Source: Eudromia elegans (taxonomy: Eukaryota > Chordata > Aves > Tinamiformes > Tinamidae). From it: 64,000 nucleotides of DNA. The translations under genes and the position numbers were made by a program. Where the stretch lies: contig PTEX01000481.1 in assembly GCA_003342815.1 (NCBI GenBank), positions 63,551 through 127,550 on the forward strand, read 5' to 3'. The notes beneath the pieces were generated by a model. That model did not search any database and was not told the DNA's origin. It saw nothing but the letters and a program-made list of their open reading frames with translations. This document shows, piece after piece, positions 50,405-60,999 of this stretch. Each line of letters opens with the position of its first letter. Position 1 is the stretch's first letter.

Positions 50405-53400
50405 ATGGAGGCGCTGCGCGCGGCGGGACGGGCCGTGCTGCGCAGCCCGCGCCTCGCCCGCCATGGCCTGGGGCTCCGCCGGCGGCGCAGTGAGTGCGGG
50501 CGGCACCGGGGCGGGGTGGTGACGGCGACTCCCGTGCTCCCCTCGCGCCGGGCCGCGGCCGCCCGGGCCTGGCGGCGGCATCGCTCCCACCTGCCCTGCC
50601 CCGGACCGGACCGGCCTCGCCCGCCACGCGGCGGCGTCTGTGGGGCCTTCAGCGTGGGGCTGAGTGCGGGGCCAGGGGCAGGTTGTGGGGTGGCGGTGGG
50701 GCTGCTCGTTGTCCCCCTGCTAGCGGCCTCTGCCCCACTTCTGAATTGGGTCCACACCCTTTGGGGCTGCAGCGGGTGCTGAGCTGTCCCGGTTGCTGCC
50801 CGCTGCCCTTGGCCAGGCTCCCCAGGTTGCCCTGTGCAGTGCTCTGTGCAGGGACACCCCAACAAGTGGGGTCCTCGGTCCTGGTTCCTGTGCTGAGTAC
50901 TGCACTATTGCGTGTGGTGAGAGGGGCTCCACCGGCCCTGCAGCCACGGCCGTGGGTTGCTGTGGCTGCAGCTGGTGCTGAGGCGCTGTGAAACAAGGTC
51001 TCCTGCTTCCCTGTGGGCTCACACTATCCTGGTTACCCGTCAGCTCTCTGCAAGTGTGCCAGGAATGTCCTGAGACCTAATCCCAGGGAAGAGGGGAAAA
51101 ATAACTGTGGAAATAGAGTGAAGGGCAGCTGTACTAGGCAATCCCAAGGAATGTGCAAGCCTGGTATTTGCAATGAGCCACATAACTGCTCCATCCTGCT
51201 GGCTGGGCTGATGCCCAGGAGCTGGGCAGAGCCACAGCGGCTCCTCCGCTGCCCCATGGGCCCTCCTGCCACCCCAGGGCTTTTACAGACCTGAGGAGGG
51301 CAGGGATGAGGCAGCCGCTGTTACAGCTCTCCTGGGCAACACAGCCACTGCTACAGCTCTCCTGGGCAACGCAGCCCTTCCACCGCTCGGGAGGGTGGGC
51401 TGCAGCTCTCTCCTGTCTGCCTTGCAGCCCAATCGTGTCTTGCTTCTCTGGAATCTGGTGTTGCTCACGGAGCTCTCCTCTAGCACAGTGCCTGTAGCTG
51501 TAGGCACCTCCCTGCGGCACCTGTTTGGACTGAGTGCCAGACAAGATACCTCCTCCCTCCCTGGCAGCAGCGGATTGGGGCTGAGGGAGGCTTTGGATTT
51601 GGTTGCCTCGGGGCGACTTGGGAGATTGTTTTGAGTAAGCCAAGCAGTTTCGGAGTTGTGGGTGCAAGGGGCCTAGGGCAGAGCACATGATAGCAGGAGT
51701 ACTTGGTTCTGAGCGCCATGTGCACCTGAGCCCTTTGCAGGAGCACAGGGACTGACCCTGCACTGAGGGTGAACCTCATCTCCTTCCATGGGCCCTGCCG
51801 TGTGCAGGGCTCAGCATCACTGCTGGGGCTGGAGTTACTCTGCTGAGTTGCGCTGCTGGCACGTGGCTCATGCTGCCGCGGTGTTTCGTTTTTGCAGAGC
51901 TCCCAGAGAACTGGACTGATATGAGGGAGCCGCTGCTTGAGGGCATGTGCTTCACGCTCAAGTACCTGGGCATGACGCTGGTGGAGAAACCCAAAGGAGA
52001 GGACATGGCAGCTGCTGCCATCCGCCGGATTGTTGCCATGGTGAGTGCTGGCTGGGGCTGCCGCATCCAAGCGCAGGGTCCAGCCCATAGACCAAGCAGT
52101 GCCCCAACTGTCTCTAGTGCTGTGGCCCAGCAGTGGACCTACTGCTCCTGCTCAGAGCAGCCTTTCCACCTCTGCTCTGTGGGGAGCATGGGGAAAGCCA
52201 TCCTTCTGCAGGACAGCCAGTGCTGCTCGCACCCGGGGCGGAGCTGTGTCTGCTGCATGTGGAGAGGTGGCAGAGGTGCTGGGGAGAGGGGGCCTGTCCT
52301 ATCTTGTGTGCATGGCAGTCACACAAATGGAGCCCAGGACTATTCTGTGCATGGTGTCCCTGAGCTCCAGACTCTGCTTTGCCAGTGCAACCTTTGCAGT
52401 GGGGGCCCAAGTGCACAGCAGTACCTTGTGCAGAGCTTGGGTGGCTGGTGCCCACAAAGGGTGCAGTTCCTCACCAGGTGTGTGGAGGTGACATCTGTCT
52501 CCCCCTGTCAGGCTCGGGTGGGAGCTAGGAAATTCCAGAAGGTGATTCTCACAGTGTCGCCAAGGGGCATTTCCCTGCAGGATGCGGAGACCAAAGAGTT
52601 GGTTGAGAACATCTCCATCTACAGGTAGGCATCATGTGCAGAGTGGGCCAGGGCTGGCAGGGAATCCTAGAAGACTGGGATGTTTCCCAGCAGGCAGCCG
52701 AAGTCTGGTGGTGTCTTGAGCAGCCAAGGAGAGCTGGAGCTTCACTCGGTGGTGCCATCTGCCTTGCACCTACTTCCCTTGTGGCTCCCTGAGGCCNGTG
52801 CTTCCTCTCCTCCTGTGCCTGGTAACCTTGACTGGGGCTGAATGCAGATGGGGGCCTGGGCAGCCCTGTGCCAGCCCATCTGCTTCCCTGGTGCTGCTGT
52901 GTCCTTGGGGTATGAGGGGGCTGTTGGATCCCTCAGGTGGGGTAGGACAGCGTGAACAGCATGTCTCTCTCTTCAGTGGCATGGACGAGACAAGGGTACA
53001 TCTTGCATTTGGCTGCAGGCAGTTGTTGGGAGGGCTGATGTGGGAGAATGGTGCTGTAGCTGGGCTGGGTGTCTGTGGACGTGATGTGGGAGCACGGATG
53101 CAGGCTTGTAGCTGCATGGGAAGCAGATGAAGGGCATCTCCTTGGGGCCATACTTGGTCTCAGCACTAGAGTGGATGTGTTAGGGCTGACCACCCTGCAG
53201 TCCTGCTTCCCCTCTATTCCTGGGAGGCAACCACCTCCCAGGCAATCACGTGCCCTGCTGTGCTCTATCCGTCTCAGTGCTTTAGTTCCCACCTCTACTT
53301 GAACTGATCATCAGAGGTCCAAGGAGCCCACTGGAACAATGCAGGAGGGAACACACGTGGTTGCAGGAGTGACAGAATCCCAGAATGGTTGAGGTTGGAA

Positions 53401-56246
53401 GGGACCTCTAGAGATCATCTAGTCCCACCCACTGTGTAAGCAGAGACACCTAGAACATGTGGCACAGGGTTGCACCCAGGTGGATTTGGAAGATCTTCAG
53501 AGAAGGAGACTCCACTACCTCTCTGTGCAGCCTGTTCCATCTCCTACCAGCTCTGGAGCTGAACAATTCTCTGGGCCCTCTGGTTAGGGGAGGCAGATGA
53601 AGGCATTGCTTGGTGCAGTGTTGGGTTCTCTGCTCCCCTGAGCAGCTCCACTCTGTCCACAGGATCTCCTACTGCACAACCGACAAGCTACAGAACAAAG
53701 TTTTTGCTTATGTTGCCCAGAGCCAAGAAAGTGGGGCCCTGGAGTGCCATGCCTTCCTCTCACCCAAGAAGAAGATTGTAAGCACTTCCCTCTGCTTTTG
53801 GCCCTCTGCAGGGGACACGGGTGGTGAGTGGTGGGGAAGCCTCCTCTGTCCTAACTCCCTTGGCATCTTCTCCTGGGGATAGCTGGGCCAGGTTGGTCGA
53901 CAGACCTAGCCCTGGCCTGCCATGTGCTCTGCAGGGAGGGCAGTGAGGCCTGGGTGACCCTAGATCTCAGGAGGGGAATGAAAGGCCTGTCCCGAAGGCA
54001 CAAGTGACAGCAAGACGTGTCCCTTCTTTCTTGCCTTCAGGCCCAGGCGGTGACTCTGACTGTGGCCCAGGCCTTCCATATGGCACTGGATCTCTGGGAA
54101 GCAGCACATACAGGTGCACATACAGGTAGGAGGAATATTTTGGATGTCTCCCTCCACCTAGCCTTGGGATCAGTGTCTCCAGTGCAGGACCCTGCCTTGG
54201 AGGAGAGGTTCACTGCCTGGCTAATGTAGCGTACTGAGCAGGAAGAAGGGTGTCCTGGTGTCCCTCCTGCTCTGCTTCTTGCTGCTGCCCCCAGGGTGCC
54301 TGCCCTCCCTCTGGCACAGGGAGTCCTTGCTGAACTCTTGCATTGCTGAGCTGCAGCACAACTTGAGCTTCTGTGGGACCTGCCCCGAGCAGGGATCCGC
54401 CAGCCTGGTGTGCACCTTCCCCAGAGCACAGCAGCAGCATCTGTCCCTCACCCATGGTCCTGCCTGTGCATCTTCTGCTCTGCCTTTTCTAGGTTCACAG
54501 GCACTAATTCTGCTGCTTTTGCCCTGTCCCAGGCTCTAGGCAGGAACAGCCCCTTCACCCTCCATGTGCCTTGGAGAACAGTGAGCCCAGCAGAGCAAGT
54601 GAGCCAGCCCCCCCGGGGAGCCCTCCCTTCAGACACCACTTTGGGGTACAGTATGTGCAAGCCTGGCTTGTGCCCAGGGCTGTCTCACACTGGGGCAGGG
54701 ACAGAATAGTCCCAACATAGCCCCCTTCTCCCTGCCTGCCAAGACCCTGTTGGTGTCTGCATGGTCTCCCGAGCCCATGGGGGCCTGACATGGAGAGGGG
54801 CACTCCGTGCTCTGCCTGGTTCACGAGGCAGGAGCAGTTCCTCAGTGGTGTTTGCTCCAGGAGCCTCCTGTCAGGCCCGGCACTGGAGCAGCCCTCAGCC
54901 CTGCTCTGCTGACACTGCGTAGCAGGAGCTGGGACCTCTTCTGCACATTTGGTACTCTAGCTTAAGGTGAGACAGTGTTTCCAAAGGAGAAGGGCCTGAG
55001 TCTGGCTGCCATCTGGCTAATCTGGGCTGAATCTCAGCCCTGCCTGTCTGCGCTGCACGCGTGGCATTTTCAGGGCTTGCTGGGGTAACACAGCATTACT
55101 GGGCTTCGTCTTCACTGTCCCTACCCAGGTGCTCCTAGACGTGCATTCCTTGGCCTCAGGCTCCCAGCTGTGGCCCAGACTGGCAGTGCTTGACTCATCC
55201 TTGTGTGCAGCCTGTTCCCACGTGGTCCTGGCTATGTCGGACCCTCCGGCTGCAAGATGTGCTCACCTGGTGAGCGAGGCACCAAGGTGTGCTGTGTGCA
55301 GCAGCCACCTTGGCCCCGTCCCTGCTCACACCTTGTGTCTGCTGCTCCGCTGTCTCACACATCAAGGACACGTTTGAGACCAAGGACATCTCTTGACGTG
55401 TCGCTGTATGCCTGAGCCCTGAAGGTGTCAGCAGCCCAGCCTTGCAGGTGCCGCCTTTGCTCCCCTGCCAGTAGATGTCTCTTGCCTGTCCCACGTATGG
55501 CGGGTGACTAGGTCCTGTGAAGGTGCCAGGGTTTGCCCTGCCACCCCAGGCTGGGCTCTGAGCATTCCCACCTGGATCCTGGGAGAGGCCTGCTCAGGCT
55601 GTGAAGCATGTGTTTTGGTCTGCCAGGAGGAAGAGGAGGAGGAAGAGGAGGAAGATGACAACCTTGATGAAGCTTTATCTGGGTAGGTGGCAAGCTGCTT
55701 TTTGTGTCTGTGGATGTGTTAGGCCTATGATGTTGTAGCAGTTCTCTGCACACTGGCAGCCGGTGCCTCGTGAAGCTGTGGGCACCACAGGGCTGTCTAC
55801 TCTGAGCTGGCATCAGGAGGGAGCTGGCACATGTACACTGGAGCAGTGCATGTGGCACTGGGAAGGGGAGCCCTTTGCCCTGTGGTGTCCTCAAGGGAGA
55901 CAGGCAGGCAGACTGGCCAGGGAAGAGGGCTTGATAGTACCTGGTTTGGGGCTTTTTGCAGCTGGAATGCACTGAGCTCCTGGGCCAGCTGCGGGGCAGG
56001 AGCTGGGGGCCCAGGGCTCAGCTGTGGTGATGGGGGCTCTTCCTCCCTAGCTGCCTGGAGGAGCCAGTGGGTGGACCTCATAGCCCAGCAGGTGAGTGCC
56101 ATCCCCAGAGCTGCTCTGCTGCCTGTCCAGCACAGCTGCACAGAGGTGGGCACCGGGCCACTCTGCTTCGCCACCCCAGCCTGTCTCGGGAGCTGGGGCT
56201 CCCATCTGTTGCCTCGCAGTGTCGGTGCCACCCGCGCCCAGGCTGA
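50405..56246 (+). CDS. LDLRAP1 (ARH)-like PTB-domain endocytic adaptor, nine-exon model, 305 residues
   Basis: LDLRAP1 links NPxY-tailed receptors such as LDLR to clathrin and AP-2. Exons 50405-50489, 51898-52040, 52512-52624, 53663-53777 and 54041-54125 are secure: the N-terminus MEALRAAGRAVLRSP, then the PTB domain from KLPENWTDMREPLLEG through MTLVEKPKGEDMAAAAIRRI, VILTVSPRGISLQDAETKEL, ISYCTTDKLQNKVFAYVAQS and LECHAFLSPKKKIAQAVTLT. Exon 55627-55682 is likely: an acidic run then DDNLDEALSG, aligned with the AP-2-binding helix of LDLRAP1. Exons 54533-54598, 55211-55269 and the last one (56051 to the TGA at 56244-56246) were chosen because splice sites and phases fit, and are tentative. From memory LDLRAP1 has 308 residues and nine exons. 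I see no LLDLE clathrin box. It is a paralogue candidate rather than LDLRAP1 itself, since human LDLRAP1 is on another chromosome. Confidence 0.8.
51309..51375. repeat. Tandem duplication, unit about 31 bases
   Basis: Two copies of GCAGCCGCTGTTACAGCTCT plus CCTGGGCAAC in intron 1 of the LDLRAP1-like gene, with few differences. Confidence 0.8.
53371..53575 (-). mobile_element. CR1 LINE 3' fragment
   Basis: Inverted CR1 3' end, from CAGAATGGTTGAGGTTGG on, in the intron between exons 3 and 4 of the LDLRAP1-like gene, ending about 90 bases before exon 53663-53777. Confidence 0.85.
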
Positions 56247-56669
56247 GCTCTCCTGCTGCACCACCGCTGCACTGGTCCCCCCTGGGCCGCGCCCCTGAGA
56301 GCCAGAGGCAGCTGGGAGGCCCTGCAGAAGCCTCCAGGCCTGTCCCCGGCAGCACCACCCCGGCAGCCCTCCTGCGCTAGCCCCGGCCCCAAGGGAGCAG
56401 CCCCTCAGCATTCACCCTGTGCCTGTTCCCGGGCGTTCTTGCATGCCTGCCAGCCTGTGAGCACCCTCGGCCTGCTCCCCCTGCATGATCCCCCAGCCGT
56501 GGCTCTGCTCTGCCCACGGGCTGGCCGCAGGGCCCTGTGTGGCTCCCTGGCAGGAGGACACCTGGCCTGCAGGGGGAGTGGGGAGGGTCCTGCTTATGTC
56601 CTTCAGCTCTGCGCCCTCTCCTGCGTGCAAGGACCTCGTTTGTAAAAGAAAGCTCTGTCTTTGTAATGA

Positions 56670-56675
56670 AATAAA
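56670..56675 (+). terminator. Poly(A) signal AATAAA of the LDLRAP1-like gene
   Basis: AATAAA about 420 bases beyond the predicted stop, followed within 20 bases by a T/G-rich stretch (TTTTTTACTGTTGTTAGTG). It is the first good signal downstream of the gene. Confidence 0.7.
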
Positions 56676-58288
56676 GTTGAGTTTTTTACTGTTGTTAGTG
56701 CGGCCCAAGCTCTAGCTGAGTGGCAGGGGCGCTGAGTACATCTGCAGCCCAGGCACGGCAGGCCTCCTGGCTTCAACTACCCCTGCGCTGTGGGGCCTGC
56801 AGCTGCNCTGGAGCTGGGGGTCCTCGTTTATGCCAGCCCTGAGGGTGCCCGTGCTCTGTGCTACTGGCTCTTGCCCTGCTCTCCTGCCTTTGGGGCACTA
56901 GCACACAAGGTTGGTGTGGCGCAGAGGTGATGTCTGCGCCGGCTGAGGCCAGGACCCTGTGCCAGCAGCCATCCTCTTCCTCTGGGATGGGGCACAGTGC
57001 CCACTGCTGCTCAGCGCTGTGACAGGGCAGTGCATCAGAGGGCCCTGGCCCTGGGATGGCTGTGCCCCATCCTGCTGCAGCCGCTTTTGCAGGGCCACGG
57101 AGCTGAGGCTGTGCTGGTATTGAGACCATGCAGCCAGCAGTGCATGCTAGGGCACTGTGCTTGCTTCAAGCATTAGTTCTCTTTTAAACAATCTATTTTA
57201 CTTCTGGGAGAAGGGTGGGTAGTAGTGGCCTTGGCAAGGTGTCCCTCCTGGGGCTCCCCACAGCACCCTGTTGTGTGGGTGGCAGCAGTGGCCTGGGGCA
57301 CGTGCTGTGACAGCACTTCAGCTGCTCTGTGGGCAGGACTGGGCCACCGCACCCGTCTCACCCTGTCACAGCTGGTTTTCTTATGTGCTGAGTTCGATTG
57401 ACCCCGTGCCCCACAGCTCCCCCTTTGCTTTCCCTCCCTGGGCACTTGTTTTCATGCACCCAGAGGCTGCCTGTGCCTGGCATCGCGCTGTGCAGCGCAC
57501 GGCTCGGCAGCTCTCCCCTCTGCCTCCCTATGGAAAAGGAGGTTGCTGGTTGCTCATTTTGCTGCAGATCTCAGCTGAGTTTTCATTTAACCAGCCAGAC
57601 TTTTGTGGCCTTCTGTTGGGTCACAACTCCAGCGTCATGACAAAGGGCCTATCTTCCTGCCTCGTGGCCCCTTCACTCCCCTGCAATTACACCACTTTGT
57701 TTCTGAGCATGTACCTGTGGGCTGGTTGAAGGCTTCATGCTGTTAGGGATGTGTCTACACTACTCAGCACTAGTACTTTTTTTTTTTTCTTTTCCCTAAA
57801 AAGACAAGGAAGCTCTTTTTGTGTTGGGTATTGCCTTGATATCCCTAACACTTGAATGCACCTATCCAAACAAAAGTGAGCTGTTAAAGCAAGATGGCTT
57901 GACACAGTTTCCCCCTTTCTTCCCTGTGGTCTGAGTCAAAGCAAGACTTGGACCCCATCACGAAGACACTGTCGTGTTCCAAAGCCCCAGTGCTGCTTGG
58001 GACCCTTTGCTGCACCTGACTGCAGAGCAGCAAAGTCCCCTCCTGCCAGCAGCCTTCTGTCATCTGGCCTCATCATCCTCCCCAGCCTACTGCGTGCGGA
58101 CATCTGCTGCCTGCAGCCTTCTCAGTGTGTGCAAGGAACGCACGTGCTCCTCCAACATCTCTGCCGCTCTCGCAGCAAGGCAAGGCAGCTGTGCAGGCAA
58201 GCAATACTGGTGTGTGCTCTGGTACCAGTACACGTGTGCTTGCGCACACAGGAACACTGCGGACTATGATGCCTTGAGCCAAGATGCT
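56676..58288. other. Intergenic stretch, no gene seen
   Basis: Lies between the poly(A) signal of the LDLRAP1-like gene and the likely FNDC4 poly(A) signal on the other strand. It is GC-rich, with one T-rich run near 57778. No recognisable exon, repeat family or RNA gene was found. Open frames here have no family look. Confidence 0.5.
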
Positions 58289-58294
58289 TTTATT
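58289..58294 (-). terminator. FNDC4: Candidate poly(A) signal of FNDC4
   Basis: TTTATT on the plus strand (AATAAA on minus), about 1.4 kb beyond the FNDC4 stop. The interval 58295-59730 would be its 3' UTR. No closer canonical signal was noticed. Confidence 0.45.
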
Positions 58295-59730
58295 GAAAAG
58301 ACCTGCCACAGGGAGACGCTCCCTCCACCCCTTCCCCGCCTTGTTCTGCAGCAGGCGTTGAGCAGCACCCAGAAGAAGAGTCCTGAAAGTGCTTTGCTGG
58401 GAGATTTGTTCCTGGAAGACGCTGGATCCTTGATACTTGAATCTAGGGCTGCAGAGCCAGCCCCCTGCTCAGCTGCAGGCTGCAGGGCCGAGGGCATGGC
58501 AGGCAGAGCAGCAGTGAGGCTGCCAGCACTGAGGCTGCCATTGCTGCAGCAGAGGGGCCCTCAGGTCATGTTCCCCCCAATGCAGATGGGAGCTCACAAA
58601 CACAGTCCCAACGCTACCTCTTCTGCAGCCCTGGGGTGGTCAATGGCTCATATTGTCCTTGCACAGCTGGGTAGATCGCATAGAGCCAGAGAGCTACCAG
58701 CCCTGGGCATGTTGGCCAGTCCCTTCCTGCAGGTCTGTGCTGCACTAGCCACCCTGAGGCAGTGCATGGGGCTGGCTCCAGGAGAAAGCAGCTGCAGTGA
58801 CCATGTACCAGCAGGACAGAACGGGCCAAGCACAGCTGATGCTGTCAGAGCTGGAGCTGTCCCCAGAGCAGGCACAGGCTCCACAGGCATGTCCTGCGGA
58901 GCCACTCAAGCCCTATGGGCCTCCCAGCACCACCTGCAGGCAGCACAGGCACCACCTGCCTCACAAGGGGCCCGGCAGCTCCCCGAACACCAGCTCGAGC
59001 TTGACGGGACTATTTTTCTACTAGGCAAACAGCAACACTGCAGTTGTGCCCTTGCCCTGCCTGCCCCATGGCACAGTGGGCCTCACGGCAGCCCTAGTGG
59101 GCTCATGGCAGTGCCAGCAGGCCACGCTCTGCAGCCTCACCAGGCTCCGTGTCTTCAGGAGCAGCGCTATCAGGGCTGGTGCAGAGCCCCATGTGCCAGC
59201 TGGGCCCAGCCCCACAGACAATCCCTGCCCCGTCACCGCTACTGTCCTGGCGGCACTGGGGCCGGCACCCGCACGGCCCCCTGACCCAGGTCTCAGGACC
59301 CACAGGGGAGCCAGCTCTCCCTGTTACCGGCAGCCTCTGACACAGTGGCTGAGGGCAGGTCCCACTCCAGGCTGCACCCAGACCTGCAGCCGAGCCCACG
59401 CGCCCAGACCTGCCCCGGGCTGCACCCAGGCAGTCGCCAGCCTCTCTGCTCCCCGCTGTGGGCTGGCGACAACCCTGCCTTGCTTGGCTCCGTGCTCCTC
59501 AGCAGCAGGGCAGCAAGGCCAGGCACGTGGCATGGCCAGGGCCCTGCACCACATGCACAGTTCCGGGCTGGCTCCATGCACGTCCCCACACCATGGCCCG
59601 TGGGAAAGCGTCAGTTCTGATATGCAGATCTTCGCATGCAGAATGCCAGGCTGGGCGCCCAATGCTGCCTCTTCATCCCAGGCCTGTTTTCAGCTCTGGT
59701 GCGACCCCAGATGCCAAGCTGGTGCTGCAC

Positions 59731-59766
59731 TTACACCTCAATAATATTGACAGAGGGGGACTTCTT
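59731..59766 (-). CDS. FNDC4: FNDC4, last coding exon only (11 residues plus stop)
   Basis: FNDC4 is a single-pass membrane protein with a fibronectin type III ectodomain and close relative of FNDC5/irisin. On the minus strand an acceptor (TCTCTCATAG) is followed by KKSPSVNIIEV and a TAA stop. Remembered FNDC4 ends in almost the same peptide (KKSPS-N-I-V), encoded by a short last exon. Some FNDC5 forms have a similar tail, but synteny beside IFT172 favours FNDC4. The transmembrane and FN3 exons were searched for by eye between here and 64000 and not found, so they are probably beyond the right edge. Too short for a firm call by itself. Confidence 0.65.
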   Translation of the reverse strand, partial: KKSPSVNIIEV

Positions 59767-60999
59767 CTATGAGAGAAAAATCTGCTTTAAGGCCTTGCTT
59801 GGCTAAGCCCTTGGGATGCAGGTGCTGCAGCAGGCCCTGCCAAGCTGGCAGGCACCAAGAGCAGCAGGGATCCTCCCCAAGTAGTCCATGTGCTGTAGCC
59901 AGGCCCTCTGCCCTGCGCAGGGGTCGAGTGCTGCCGCAGAAGCATTCAGCACCTCCCTAAGAAGACCAACCCTGAACCAGCAGGAGACGGAGCCCTGTGC
60001 ACTGCCCTCCCATCCAGAGGTCAGGTAGCTCAGCCCCATCACCCTGCCTCACCCCAGGGGAGCCCATCAACCATGGCACCCTCTGTCCAGGATGCCTGCT
60101 CTCCCTAATGTTCCCGGGGGTCACAGGCATCCTGCCTTGCCTTTGCTGCAGCAGACCTCAGTCCTGTGCTAGCAATGGCTGTGCCGCAAGTGATCTTGGA
60201 CAGGAGAGAGGTGCAGAACTCAGAGCAGGAGGGTAGGAGGGCATCTGCCCTGGGACAGAGAATCCATGAGGTGTGAGATGACAGAAGCAGAGGGACAGTA
60301 TAAGCCAGACACATGCTGTGAGGGCTCTGGAGTGCACAGAGCAAATTAAAGGCCACATGCAGTGAGCTGGGGTTTCTCAAATACCATCACAATCAGTAGC
60401 TTCCTTTTACACTAAAAAGACCTCATCCACTGAATCCAGCAGATCAGCAAACCCGGACGAGCTGCAGGGAATTTAAGGGGTCTTGCCTGCTGCATGTTCT
60501 CTAGCTCAGCCCAAACCCCCTGAAGCAGGTCCAGGAAGTGAGAGTCCTCCTGGCCCTGCTCTGCAAAGGGGCTCAGCCCAAGAACTGCATTATTGTCTGC
60601 TGCCTTGCAGCAGCTTTATCCTAAAGCCCGTAGGGGAAGAGGATATAGAGCATACTTACATAGAGGCTTTTTTGCTATGCCTTCTTTCCAGCTTTATAAA
60701 GACTGCAAGGCTAAACTTGCAGCTCTGTCACTTGCAAGAATGCCAGGAATCTGATGAATGTAAAGATACACACTGAGCTGCAACAGCCCTGGGCAGGAAA
60801 ACATCTTAATGAGCAGNAGGATGGGGCTGCCCTTACAGACCAGTACAAGCAGGGCCAGTTTGGAGGAGGGCGTCCAAGAGGAGGGTAAGGAATGACTGGG
60901 GAGCTGCAAACGGTAGAAGAGAGAGTACTGGGCAACCGAGGTCCACAGGAGGAAGTTTGTGCCCCCAGCATCTGCTGGGAACCACNTAGACATGAAAAC
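59767..60999 (-). other. Probable FNDC4 intron sequence, no exon seen
   Basis: If the FNDC4 call is right, this is the proximal part of its last intron. It holds no recognisable exon on either strand. A single N lies near 60817. The CR1 of the right end begins at about 61000. Confidence 0.4.

Noticed and set aside
55125..55200. Possible clathrin-box exon (VLLDVHS) of the LDLRAP1-like gene
   Set aside because: The phase does not fit the neighbouring exons, a stop follows in the needed frame and no donor is clear. The match to LLDLE is weak.
57974..59284. Open frame of 436 codons on the plus strand
   Set aside because: It begins with GTG, has low-complexity Ala/Pro/Gln/Ser composition typical of GC-rich noncoding DNA, shows no known domain, and is antisense to the likely FNDC4 3' UTR.
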